In this document: positions 1 to 8,300 of the stretch, piece by piece | How positions within the stretch are numbered: the stretch's first letter is position 1 | Layout: every line of letters starts with the position of its first letter | NCBI RefSeq assembly: GCF_036250735.1 | Contig: NZ_CP109430.1 | Location: 8,742,001 to 8,806,000 of the forward strand | DNA from: Streptosporangium sp. NBC_01495 | Lineage (GTDB): Bacteria > Actinomycetota > Actinomycetes > Streptosporangiales > Streptosporangiaceae | DNA: 64,000 nt | Direction of reading: 5' to 3' | Made by a program: the position numbers and the translations under genes | The notes under the pieces: model-generated | What the model was told of the DNA's origin: nothing | Database searches by the model: none | The model's input: the letters and a program-made list of their open reading frames with translations, nothing else

Positions 1-1
1 C

Positions 2-502
2 AGCTACAGCCACCCGCACCTGCGGGAGCTGTCGGAAGACAAGATCCGCGAGGAGCTGACCAAGACCCAGGACATCGTCAAGAAGTCCACCGGGAAGTAC
101 CCGACGACGATTCGCCCGCCCTACGGCGAGTTCGACGAGCGGGTCGCGGCGATCGCCACCCAGATGGGCATGCCGATCGTCCTGTGGAACGGCGGTTCAC
201 GGGACTGGGCGACCAAGAACGAGAAGGCCATCTACGACGAGGTGCTCAAGAACGCCAAGCGTGACGGGGTCATCCTCATGCACGACTGGGTGGAACAGAC
301 CGTCACGGTGATGCCGAAGCTGCTGACCGCGCTGCAGAAGCAGGGCTACCACGTGGTGGCGGTCTCGTCGCTGCGTGGCGCCAAGGACACCAAGGCCGGG
401 AACGTCTACCCCGTCGGCTCCGAGAAGGACGAGGACCTGTCCTCCGAGTCGCCCACCGGCGACCCGGACGACTTCGCCCAGTCGCCCCCCGACGGTCTCT
501 GA
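2..502 (+). CDS. Polysaccharide deacetylase (NodB/CE4 family), 3' part only
   Basis: This is the C-terminal 166 residues of a carbohydrate esterase family 4 enzyme; the 5' end lies outside the window, so signal peptide and first catalytic Asp motif cannot be seen. The visible part opens with SYSHPHL, which carries the second metal-binding His of the HxxxH motif. It is followed by RPPYGEF (motif 3, RxPxG), a DWA motif and VILMHDW (the last catalytic His motif). Enzymes of this family remove N- or O-acetyl groups from peptidoglycan or other cell-wall glycans outside the membrane. The last 35 residues form an acidic, Ser/Pro-rich tail (SEKDEDLSSESP) that is probably disordered. Family assignment is firm; substrate is unknown. 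Confidence 0.9.
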   Translation, partial: SYSHPHLRELSEDKIREELTKTQDIVKKSTGKYPTTIRPPYGEFDERVAAIATQMGMPIVLWNGGSRDWATKNEKAIYDEVLKNAKRDGVILMHDWVEQTVTVMPKLLTALQKQGYHVVAVSSLRGAKDTKAGNVYPVGSEKDEDLSSESPTGDPDDFAQSPPDGL

Positions 503-521
503 CGGTCTCTGGACCGCCGCC

Positions 522-1727
522 TCACCGTGAGGAGGCGACCTCGCTGGAAGACGGCCTCCGGGCCAGCCGCCTGCCCAGCCGCTGCATGGGAAGCTCCACG
601 TAGCGGTGGGTGAGCAGGCTCAGGCCGAGCACCACCAGCACGAACGCTGCCGACAGCGACAGCTGCACCACCTGCCCCGCGTCCCTTACGTCACCGACAA
701 CGGCGTGCATGAGCCGCAGCAGCGGGTGGTGCAGCAGGTAGATCGAGTAACTGACCAGGCCCAGCCAGACGAGGAACCGGGGCAGCCGGCGCTCGCGCAA
801 GGCCATCGCGCCCGCGAACGTCACCCCGGCCAGCGCCATGGTCGCGAACCACGGCCCCGGCCGCACCCACCACCAGCCCGCCTGCCCTGACCAGACCGGG
901 GCCAGCGCCACGAGCACGGTCGCCGCCGCCACGGGCCAGAGCCCGCCCGTGCCCTGCTCCCAGCGGCGGATCGCGGTCCCGGCGAACATCACCGCGAGAA
1001 TCGCCGCCCCCAGCCACGGCACGAACCCCGAGAAGATCAGGAGCACCAGCGCCATCGTGCCGAGGACGTACGCGGCGGCCTTCTGGAACCGGCCGCTGAT
1101 CAGGCACGCCAGGCCCGCGAAGAACAGCACGCCGGACACGTACGCGGGCCAGGGCCCCTTCAGCGGCGGCCCCGTCAGCAGCAGCCCCGCCACGACCGCG
1201 ACGGCGCCGAAGCCCACCGCGAAGGTCCCGCTCGCGCGGTGCACACCCCCGACGAACAGCGCGGTGACGACGAGGTAGAAGACCATCTCGTAGGAGAGCG
1301 TCCACATGGTGTCGGCCAGGCCGCCCAGGTGCACCACGTCCAGCAGCATCGTGGCGTGCGCCGACACCGACGACAGGTCCCTGGGCACCTGCTCGCGGAC
1401 GGGCATCCAGATCGCCATGACCAGGACGGCCGCCGCGACCAGCAGGTAGATCGGGTAGAGCCGGAACACCCTGCTGATCCAGAACGCCCTGACGTCGCCG
1501 CGCCTCTCCAGCGAGGCCGGGATGATATAGCCGCTGACCAGGAAGAACACCAGGACGCCGTACATCCCGAGGTTGAACCAGTACGGTCTCAGCGCGGGCA
1601 TGAACCAGGGCAGCAGGTGCTCCAGCAACACGGCGACCGCGCCGATGCCGCGCAACGCGTCGAGCCACGCCAGGCGGGCGACGGGGGTCTTGGGGGAGTC
1701 TGCGCCGATGGGGGTGGTGGAGGACAC
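522..1727 (-). CDS. Acyltransferase family 3 (OafA/NolL-like) membrane protein
   Basis: An integral membrane protein of roughly ten hydrophobic segments. The N-terminal signature LDALRGIGAVAVLLEHLLPW is the catalytic-His region of acyltransferase family 3, and SYSIYLLHHPLL near the C-terminus is the matching late motif. Such enzymes O-acylate surface sugars or lipids using cytoplasmic acyl-CoA. The first helix begins about 25 residues after the chosen GTG start. The open frame runs back to a TTG at 1769, and a TTG at 1736 has a better-spaced GGGAGG, so the start is uncertain by up to 14 codons. It converges on the upstream deacetylase, with 19 bp between stops, hinting at shared envelope-glycan modification; that link is inference. 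Confidence 0.85.
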   Translation of the reverse strand: MSSTTPIGADSPKTPVARLAWLDALRGIGAVAVLLEHLLPWFMPALRPYWFNLGMYGVLVFFLVSGYIIPASLERRGDVRAFWISRVFRLYPIYLLVAAAVLVMAIWMPVREQVPRDLSSVSAHATMLLDVVHLGGLADTMWTLSYEMVFYLVVTALFVGGVHRASGTFAVGFGAVAVVAGLLLTGPPLKGPWPAYVSGVLFFAGLACLISGRFQKAAAYVLGTMALVLLIFSGFVPWLGAAILAVMFAGTAIRRWEQGTGGLWPVAAATVLVALAPVWSGQAGWWWVRPGPWFATMALAGVTFAGAMALRERRLPRFLVWLGLVSYSIYLLHHPLLRLMHAVVGDVRDAGQVVQLSLSAAFVLVVLGLSLLTHRYVELPMQRLGRRLARRPSSSEVASSR

Positions 1728-1805
1728 CCGCCCCAACTTACCTCCCGGCACCTCGCGAAACGCCGCCAACCGCCGGGGAGGTCCGCTCCCCGGCCTCCAG
1801 GGCGC

Positions 1806-3356
1806 CTACTCCCACTCGATGGTGCCCGGGGGCTTGCTGGTCACGTCGAGCACCACCCTGTTGACCTCGCGGACCTCGTTGGTGATGCGGGTGGAGATGC
1901 GGGCGAGCACGTCGTACGGGACGCGCGACCAGTCGGCGGTCATGGCGTCCTCGCTGGAGACCGGGCGCAGGACGACCGGGTGACCGTAGGTGCGGCCGTC
2001 GCCCTGGACGCCCACCGAGCGGACGTCGGCGAGCAGGACGACCGGGCACTGCCAGATCTCCCGGTCGAGACCGGCGCGGGAGAGCTCCTCGCGGGCGATG
2101 GCGTCGGCCTCGCGGAGGATCTCCAGGCGCTCGCGGCTGACCGCGCCGACGATGCGGATGCCCAGGCCGGGGCCGGGGAACGGCTGGCGCCAGACCATGG
2201 CGGCGGGCAGGCCCAGCTCCTCCCCGGCCCGGCGCACCTCGTCCTTGAACAACGCGCGGAGCGGCTCCACCAGCGAGAACTGGAGATCGTCGGGGAGTCC
2301 GCCGACGTTGTGGTGGGACTTGATGTTGGCGGTGCCGGTGCCGCCGCCGGACTCGACCACGTCCGGGTAGAGGGTGCCCTGGACGAGGAAGTCGACGGGG
2401 CCGTCGGCGATGATGGCGCGCTGCTCGTCCTCGAAGACCCTGATGAACTCGCGGCCGATGATCTTGCGCTTCTCCTCGGGGTCGGTGACCCCGTCGAGCG
2501 CCTTCAGGAAGCGCTCCTGGGCGTCGACCACGCGGAGCTTGACACCGGTGACGGCCACGAAGTCGCGCTCGACCTGCTCGGCCTCGCCCTTGCGCAGCAG
2601 CCCGTGATCAACGAAGACGCAGGTCAGCCGGTCACCGATGGCCCGCTGGACCATGGCGGCGGCCACCGCGGAGTCGACACCGCCGGAGAGGCCGCAGATG
2701 GCGCGGCCCTCGGGGCCGATCTGGGCGCGGATCACCTCGACCGCGTCCTCGACGATGTTGAGCATCGTCCAGGAGGGACGGCAGCCCGCGGCGTCGAGGA
2801 AGTGCCTCAGCACGGCCTGGCCGTGCTCGGAGTGCAGGACCTCGGGGTGGAACTGGACGCCGTACAGGCCCAGCTCGGGGTGTTCGAAGGCGGCGACGGG
2901 CGTCTGAGCGGTCGCGGCGGTGACGGTGAAGCCCTCGGGGGCGGCGGAGACGCTGTCACCGTGGGACATCCAGACCGACTGGGTGGCGGGCAGCCCCGCG
3001 AAGAGCACGCCCTGCCGCCCGACGTCGAGGTGGGTGCCGCCGTACTCGGCGGTGCCGGTCCTGGCCACCTCCCCGCCGAGCTCCTGGGCCATGACCTGGA
3101 AGCCGTAGCAGATGCCGAAGGTCGGCACGCCGGTCTGGAACAGGCCCGCGGGGGCGGCGGGGGCGCCCTCGGCGTACACCGACGAGGGACCGCCGGACAG
3201 GATGATCGCCTTGGGCTTCTTGGCCATCATCTCCTCGACCGGCATCGTCGAGGGGACGATCTCGGAGTAGACGTGGCATTCACGCACCCTTCGCGCGATC
3301 AGCTGCGCGTACTGCGCGCCGAAGTCGACGACCAGGACCGTGTCGAACTCAGACAC
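1806..3356 (-). CDS. guaA: GMP synthase (glutamine-hydrolysing)
   Basis: Converts XMP, ATP and glutamine to GMP in the last step of guanine nucleotide synthesis (cytoplasm). About 516 residues, typical of the family. The N-terminal class I amidotransferase domain has the nucleophile motif FGICYGF (Cys about 83) and the GVQFHPEV His/Glu pair. The ATP-pyrophosphatase domain has the P-loop GLSGGVDSA, and the dimerisation domain ends in the canonical KPPGTIEWE. The GTG start at 3356 is preferred because GGGGG lies about 5 nt upstream and [16 protein letters not shown] fits known N-termini; a TTG 12 nt earlier is also open. An SDR gene ends 51 bp upstream on the same strand. guaB and guaB3 lie about 25 kb away. 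Confidence 0.98.
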   Translation of the reverse strand: MSEFDTVLVVDFGAQYAQLIARRVRECHVYSEIVPSTMPVEEMMAKKPKAIILSGGPSSVYAEGAPAAPAGLFQTGVPTFGICYGFQVMAQELGGEVARTGTAEYGGTHLDVGRQGVLFAGLPATQSVWMSHGDSVSAAPEGFTVTAATAQTPVAAFEHPELGLYGVQFHPEVLHSEHGQAVLRHFLDAAGCRPSWTMLNIVEDAVEVIRAQIGPEGRAICGLSGGVDSAVAAAMVQRAIGDRLTCVFVDHGLLRKGEAEQVERDFVAVTGVKLRVVDAQERFLKALDGVTDPEEKRKIIGREFIRVFEDEQRAIIADGPVDFLVQGTLYPDVVESGGGTGTANIKSHHNVGGLPDDLQFSLVEPLRALFKDEVRRAGEELGLPAAMVWRQPFPGPGLGIRIVGAVSRERLEILREADAIAREELSRAGLDREIWQCPVVLLADVRSVGVQGDGRTYGHPVVLRPVSSEDAMTADWSRVPYDVLARISTRITNEVREVNRVVLDVTSKPPGTIEWE

Positions 3357-3405
3357 CAAGACCCCCAAAAGGAACAGAGCGGTGGGCCCAGTCTATCGGC
3401 GCCCG

Positions 3406-4308
3406 TCAGCGCGCCTGCTCGTAGCCCGGAAACGAGGGCAGCGCCCCCGAGATCAGGGCCTCGGTCTGCTCGCGCAGGGCCTCCGCGTGGCCGGGGTGGG
3501 TGAGGACCAGGAAACGCTCCTCGCGGATGGCGGCCACCGCCGCGAGCGCCACCGCCGCCGGGTCGACGCCCCCCTCCACCAGGCCGTCGATGATCGCGGC
3601 GGAGACCTCCTCGTCCTCGGTGCGCTCGGCGCCCACGAGGTTCTCCGGCCGGTGGCGGCCGGAGTGGCTGAGGCCGGTACGCACCCCGCCGGGGCACAGC
3701 GCGGTCACGCGAAGCCTGGAACCGGCCGTCGCGAGGTCCTGGGCGAGGGACTGCGAGGCGGCGAACGCGGCGTACTTCGAGACCGAGTAGGGGCCGAAGT
3801 AGGGGATGGCGAACAGCCCCGCGGCGGAGACGGTGTTGAGGATGTGGCCCTCGGTGTCCTGGTCGATCATGCGGGGCACGAAGGCCCGGACACCGTGGAG
3901 CATGCCCCACAGGTTCGCCCCGAGCGACCAGGCGAAGTCCTCCGGCTCCCGCGTCCACATCCGGCCGCCCTGGAAGACCCCCGCGTTGTTGCACAGCACG
4001 TGGACCGCGCCCAGCTCGCCGAACGTGCGGTCGGCCAGGTGCTCCACGGCCACCGGGTCGGAGACGTCGGTGATCTCGGTGAGGACCTTGCCCCCGAGGC
4101 CCCCGAGGCCCCCGAGGCCCCCGCCCTCCGCCGCGCCTCTCCCCGCCACGCTCGTCTCCACCATCGAGGCGGTCTCCGCGAGACCTCCCGGGTCGACGTC
4201 GGCGAGCATGAGGGACATCCCCTCCGCGGCCAGGCCCAGCGCGAGCGCCCTCCCGATCCCGCCGCCCGCCCCCGTGACGACCGCGACCCTGCCTGACAGT
4301 TCACGCAC
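3406..4308 (-). CDS. SDR family NAD(P)-dependent oxidoreductase
   Basis: A classical short-chain dehydrogenase of about 300 residues. The Rossmann motif TGAGGGIGRA is near the N-terminus. The other family markers are NNAG and the catalytic YSVSK (YxxxK). Residues near 60-70 hold a Gly-rich insertion (GGLGGLGGLGG) encoded by an imperfect 9-bp repeat. The GTG start at 4308 is chosen because GGAGG lies 7 nt upstream; the open frame reaches 4335. A near copy of this ribosome-binding site plus start lies about 31 bp further upstream (see findings). It is just upstream of guaA on the same strand and could be cotranscribed. Substrate cannot be inferred. It diverges from another SDR at 4456. Confidence 0.9.
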   Translation of the reverse strand: MRELSGRVAVVTGAGGGIGRALALGLAAEGMSLMLADVDPGGLAETASMVETSVAGRGAAEGGGLGGLGGLGGKVLTEITDVSDPVAVEHLADRTFGELGAVHVLCNNAGVFQGGRMWTREPEDFAWSLGANLWGMLHGVRAFVPRMIDQDTEGHILNTVSAAGLFAIPYFGPYSVSKYAAFAASQSLAQDLATAGSRLRVTALCPGGVRTGLSHSGRHRPENLVGAERTEDEEVSAAIIDGLVEGGVDPAAVALAAVAAIREERFLVLTHPGHAEALREQTEALISGALPSFPGYEQAR

Positions 4309-4455
4309 AGTGCTTCCTCCAGCCTGATGGTTCACGCATCGTGTTACCTCCGGACCGGTGGTTCACACCTCGGGCCGCCTCCGGTTTGTGCCGTACCTAG
4401 CGACCGATTGGGGACAAAGCTAACGTAAGCCCATCACGAGTCGAGGAGGTAACCG

Positions 4456-5202
4456 ATGGCCGGCACCGGAGTCGTCGTCACCGGCGGGGCGTCGGGGATC
4501 GGGCGGGCCTGCGCGCTGGCGCTCGCCGAGGCGGGGCGCCCGGTCGCGATCTGGGACCTGGACGAGGCGGGCGCCAAGGAGACCGCGTCGTTCGCCGCCA
4601 TGAACGGCGTCGCCGCGATCGCCGTCCCCGTCGACGTCACCGACTCCCCGGCCTTTCCCGCCGCGATCGCCGCCAGCCGCGACGTCCTCACCTCGATCGG
4701 CGGCCTCGTGCACGCGGCCGGGATCGCGGCCCCCATGGCCATCGGCGACCTGACCGAGGCGTCGTGGGACGCGGTGCTCAACGTCAACCTGCGCGCCCAC
4801 GCCATGCTGGTCAAGGCCCTGCTGGAGGACCTGCGCCGCCAGGAGGGCTCCGCGATCGTCGGCATCTCCTCGATCGAGGGCCTGGTCGGGCAGGCCTTCA
4901 TCCCCGCCTACTGCTCGTCCAAGGCGGGCATGCTCGGCCTGACCCGCTCCATGGCCCACGAGCTGGCGCCGATCCGGGTCAACGCCGTCTGCCCCGGCTA
5001 CGTCGACACCCCGATGCTCACCGCCGCCACGGGCGGCGACCCGCGCTATCTGGAGTCCTTCACCCAGAGGTCGCTCTTTCACCGCCTCGGCCGCCCCGCC
5101 GAGGTCGCGGCGGCCGTACGGTTCCTGCTGAGCGACGAGGCGTCCTTCATCACCGGCACCCACCTGGTCGTCGACGGCGGCGCCACGGCCGTCGACCGCT
5201 GA
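4456..5202 (+). CDS. SDR family NAD(P)-dependent oxidoreductase (FabG-like)
   Basis: A 248-residue short-chain dehydrogenase. The cofactor motif is TGGASGIGRA. The catalytic core is YCSSK, followed by the helix AGMLGLTRSMAHELAP and the IRVNAVCPGYVDTPM segment typical of FabG-like members. The C-terminus FITGTHLVVDGG is also characteristic. GAGGAGG sits 8 nt before the ATG. The gene diverges from another SDR (start 4308) across about 150 bp that should hold both promoters. Family is certain, substrate unknown. Confidence 0.92.
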   Translation: MAGTGVVVTGGASGIGRACALALAEAGRPVAIWDLDEAGAKETASFAAMNGVAAIAVPVDVTDSPAFPAAIAASRDVLTSIGGLVHAAGIAAPMAIGDLTEASWDAVLNVNLRAHAMLVKALLEDLRRQEGSAIVGISSIEGLVGQAFIPAYCSSKAGMLGLTRSMAHELAPIRVNAVCPGYVDTPMLTAATGGDPRYLESFTQRSLFHRLGRPAEVAAAVRFLLSDEASFITGTHLVVDGGATAVDR

Positions 5203-5233
5203 CCTCGCCTCCGCCGCCCTACGGGGCCGCCGG

Positions 5234-6757
5234 TCACGTACCGGCGAGGGCGTGGCCGAGCAGGCCGAGGGGCGGGGAGCCGAGGTCGAGCATGGCGGTG
5301 TGGAAGCGGTTGAGGCCGAAGCCCGCGCCCCATTCGGCTCTGGCGCGGTCGCGGAGGGCGAGGATCTCCAGTTTGCCCCAGGTGTAGCGGCCGTAGGTGG
5401 GGTCGAAGGTGGCCCGCGCCGCCTCCGACAGGGCCGCGGGACCGGCGATGTGGGTGTCGGCGGCGAAGCGGCGGGCGCCCTCCTCGACGGTCATCGCGCC
5501 GGAGTGCACACCGATCGCGCAGGCCAGCCGGGTCACCCTGATGAGCGCCTCCAGCCACACGCCGATCTCGAAGCGCGGGTCGTCGGGGGCGAAGCCCTCC
5601 TCGACGCAGAGCTCCTCCGCGTAGTGGGCCCAGCCCTCCGCGAAGGCGAGTGACATCAGCGTCCGCCGCACGTCGGAGCGGGCGTGGCGCAGGGCGCGGC
5701 CGTGGGAGAAGTGGCCGGGGGCGACCTCGTGCACGTTGATCGCGGGGAGCGTGGTCTCGCTGAAGACCTCCAGCCACTCCTCGACGTCGCGCTCGGGCCA
5801 CGAGGGGTCGGGCGGGGTGACGTGGTACCAGGAGGGGCTGTCGGGCTCGCCTGGCGCCGACCAGCTCATCATGGCCATGCCCCACCGGCGCGACTCGGGC
5901 GCGATGCCGACCAGGCACACCCCGTCGTGGTAGGGCACCAGGTCCTTCTCCCTGGTGAAGGCGATCGCCCTCTCGGTGCCGATCCTGGCCGCCTCGATCA
6001 CGCCGTCGGGGCCGGGGTGCTGCCTGACGAGCTCGCGCGCGACCTCCAGCGGCGGCCGTCCGGCGAATCCCAGCGCGGCGCACGACTCCGCCAGCCGGGC
6101 CATCAGGCGGTCGCGCTCGGCGTCGGCGCGTTCGGCGAGCCGTCCCAGGTCGACCGGGAGGCCGTCACCGGCGCCCATGAGCCTGGCGAGACCCTCGGCG
6201 CCGAGGGAGGCGTCCGGGTCGCCGCCGTGCGCGGCCTTCTCCACGTGCTCCACCAGCCGGGCGTGGGCCCTGAACGCCGCCTCCCGCACGCTCTCCTCGG
6301 CGTCCCGGGGCACCCCGGAGGCCAGGCCGCGCACCGGCCCGAGCAGGGCGGTCGCGACGGGGGCACTGAGCAGGTCGAGCGCGGCGATCGCGTTGTCCAC
6401 CGCCTCGGGCCAGCGGGCCAGGTGCGCGAGCTTGGCGGCGTTCCGCTCGGCCTCGGGGGCGTACTCGCGGTCGTAGGTGGCCAGGTCGAGGTTGCCCAGG
6501 TGCTCCAGGGGGTTGCGGCGGTGCAGCTCCAGCTCGCCGAGCTGCACCCGCGTGGCCTCCTCGAAGATCTGCAGGTGCGCCGCGTCGTACGGGTCGCCGG
6601 GCAGCGGTCCCCGGCCCAGCGCGGCCAGCCCGGCGCGCACCCCCTCCGGTGACAGGTCCTGGATCAGGCCGTCGTACTCGTGCCGCCCGGCCATTTCCCG
6701 GACGCCGGAGACGGTGAGGTCGCACACCGCGCGAAGGCGGCCGTCGAGTTCGGTCAT
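5234..6757 (-). CDS. DUF885 family protein (putative zinc-dependent peptidase-like)
   Basis: About 507 residues with the DUF885 hallmark VHEVAPGHFSHGR (HExxPGH, His343), a variant metallopeptidase zinc site. The segment AFAEGWAHYAEELCVEEGF supplies the expected downstream Glu. Functions in this family are mostly unproven; peptidase activity is inferred from the motif. No signal peptide or membrane segment is evident, so it is probably cytoplasmic. No Shine-Dalgarno precedes the ATG, but TATAGC lies about 9 nt upstream, which would suit a leaderless transcript. It converges on the SDR at 4456-5202 with about 30 bp between stops. Confidence 0.85.
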   Translation of the reverse strand: MTELDGRLRAVCDLTVSGVREMAGRHEYDGLIQDLSPEGVRAGLAALGRGPLPGDPYDAAHLQIFEEATRVQLGELELHRRNPLEHLGNLDLATYDREYAPEAERNAAKLAHLARWPEAVDNAIAALDLLSAPVATALLGPVRGLASGVPRDAEESVREAAFRAHARLVEHVEKAAHGGDPDASLGAEGLARLMGAGDGLPVDLGRLAERADAERDRLMARLAESCAALGFAGRPPLEVARELVRQHPGPDGVIEAARIGTERAIAFTREKDLVPYHDGVCLVGIAPESRRWGMAMMSWSAPGEPDSPSWYHVTPPDPSWPERDVEEWLEVFSETTLPAINVHEVAPGHFSHGRALRHARSDVRRTLMSLAFAEGWAHYAEELCVEEGFAPDDPRFEIGVWLEALIRVTRLACAIGVHSGAMTVEEGARRFAADTHIAGPAALSEAARATFDPTYGRYTWGKLEILALRDRARAEWGAGFGLNRFHTAMLDLGSPPLGLLGHALAGT

Positions 6758-6802
6758 GAACGCGACGCTATATCAGCGAAACCGCCGCGAACTCGGGCGG
6801 CA

Positions 6803-7636
6803 CTATCCGGACAGGTTCCCGATGATGGTCTCCAGGGCCGGCCGGGGAGCCCTGCCGAGCAGTTCCCGCAGGTCGCCGCCCGTCGCGTCCATGAACCCGT
6901 TCGCGATCGAGGAGTAGGTGCTCACCAGCATCGGGACCTGGAAGGACGGCAGGCCGAGGGCGGTGAACGCCTCGCGGGCCCCGGCGAGGGTGCCGGGCTC
7001 GTACGAGACGATGCCTCCCGTGGCCCCGGTGAGAGCCGCGGCCAGCTCCGCGCCACCGACTGCCTCCTCCCCGACCAGCTCGTAGGTCCGGCCCGCGTGC
7101 GCGGAGGCACCGGTCGCGACCAGGGCGGCCACGTCGGCCAGGTCCTCGCGGGCCACCGCGGCCAGCCGTCCCGAGCCCAGCGGCGCGGTGATCCTGCCGT
7201 CCACGGCGGGCGCGAGCGTCGCCAGCAGTTCGGCGTAGAGGCCGTTGCGCAGGATCGTCCAGCTCGCGGCCCCCTCGCGGAGCCTGCGTTCGGTCCAGCG
7301 GTGGGCGAGCGCGTAGGCCAGGTGGTCCCCGGCGGCGCTGAGGCTGGTGTAGACGATGTGCGAGACCCCGGCCTTCTCCGCCGCCTCGATCGCCGCGCCG
7401 TGCCTGGCGATCACCACGTCGTCCTCGCCGTAGCCCGCGGAGATCAGCAGCAGCGTGTCCGCCCCGGCGAAGCCCTCCTCCAGCGAGGCGGGGTCCTCGA
7501 AGTCGATCAGGCGGGCCGGTGTCCCGGCGGGGACCGTCTCCGGAGCGCGGCTGCCGACCACCACGTCGTCCCGCCCGGCCAGCCGCGCGACGACGAGCCG
7601 CCCCAGCGCGCCCGTCGCCCCCGTCATGAAAATCAT
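6803..7636 (-). CDS. NmrA-like/QorB-type NAD(P)-binding reductase
   Basis: An atypical SDR of about 277 residues, beginning MIFMTGATGALGRLV with a GxxGxxG nucleotide-binding loop at the very N-terminus. The sequence resembles the NmrA/quinone-oxidoreductase-2 group: DTLLLIS, HIVYTSLSAAG and a late TYELVGEEAV segment. The start at 7636 follows GGGGAGAT at good spacing; an upstream in-frame start at 7690 would add 18 residues before the Rossmann strand and is less likely. The gene diverges from an HxlR regulator (7721), a common pairing in which the regulator senses electrophiles or quinones. That role is an inference from context. Confidence 0.88.
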   Translation of the reverse strand: MIFMTGATGALGRLVVARLAGRDDVVVGSRAPETVPAGTPARLIDFEDPASLEEGFAGADTLLLISAGYGEDDVVIARHGAAIEAAEKAGVSHIVYTSLSAAGDHLAYALAHRWTERRLREGAASWTILRNGLYAELLATLAPAVDGRITAPLGSGRLAAVAREDLADVAALVATGASAHAGRTYELVGEEAVGGAELAAALTGATGGIVSYEPGTLAGAREAFTALGLPSFQVPMLVSTYSSIANGFMDATGGDLRELLGRAPRPALETIIGNLSG

Positions 7637-7720
7637 GAAATCTCCCCAGAGTGAGTGGTTCTCTTCGGTAACCGGGTCCATCATCGACAACCAGGGCGCG
7701 TGACATAAGGAGGCACTTCG

Positions 7721-8128
7721 ATGTCAGTGGGGCACACCGCGGTAACCACGGAGCCGGTCGTCTCCTGCGGGGACGAGGACTGCGGCATCCGTGAGGTCCT
7801 CGACCGGATCGGCGACAAGTGGTCGGTGCTGGTGGTCGTGGAACTGGCCCAGGGGGTACGCCGGTTCCGCGAGCTCCAGCGGGCCGTGCCCGGCATCTCG
7901 CAGCGGATGCTCACCCTGACCGTGCGCCGTCTGGAGCGCGACGGCCTGATCTCCAGGACCGTCCACGCCGTCGTCCCGCCGCAGGTCGACTACGAGCTGA
8001 CCCCGACCGGGCACAGCCTCACCCACCTGGTGCGGGCCCTCGCCGACTGGTCGGCCGAGCACCGCGACGGCATCGCCGAGTCGCGCCGCCACTGGGACGC
8101 CGCCCACCCCGGCTCCGGCATCCGCTGA
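7721..8128 (+). CDS. HxlR family winged-helix transcriptional regulator
   Basis: 135 residues with a single HxlR domain: [19 protein letters not shown], then [17 protein letters not shown] (recognition helix), [11 protein letters not shown] (wing) and [10 protein letters not shown]. Two cysteines, C16 and C21, flank the start of the domain, a placement seen in redox-sensing members such as QorR/YodB. AAGGAGG lies 7 nt before the ATG. It probably controls the divergent reductase gene and itself through the 84-bp intergenic region. Thiol sensing is an inference. Confidence 0.92.
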   Translation: MSVGHTAVTTEPVVSCGDEDCGIREVLDRIGDKWSVLVVVELAQGVRRFRELQRAVPGISQRMLTLTVRRLERDGLISRTVHAVVPPQVDYELTPTGHSLTHLVRALADWSAEHRDGIAESRRHWDAAHPGSGIR

Positions 8129-8265
8129 GGCCCGCCGTGAACCGTCCCGGACTCCCCGGAGACCGGCCTGCGCGTACCGGCCACACCGTCCGGCGAGAAA
8201 CGGGCCACGGTGGGTCCGGCGAGGACCGGCTCCCCGGGCGCGGGTTCACCCCGCCAACGGCCCGC

Positions 8266-8297
8266 CGGGCCATGTCCACCCGTCACGGGTGAGGCCC
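8266..8297 (-). terminator. Hairpin between convergent hxlR-type and decarboxylase genes
   Basis: A perfect inverted repeat CACCCGT-c-ACGGGTG (8277-8291) lies inside weaker outer arms GGGCC (8267-8271) and GGCCC (8293-8297). It sits just beyond the stop of the minus-strand decarboxylase gene. There is no U-tract, as is usual for actinobacterial terminators. The rest of the 170-bp convergent gap shows nothing else clear. Confidence 0.4.
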
Positions 8298-8300
8298 GGC

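Noticed and set aside
1239-3503. Open frame of 754 codons on the plus strand over guaA
   Set aside because: Antisense to guaA, biased composition and no recognisable motif; long antisense frames are expected at this GC content.
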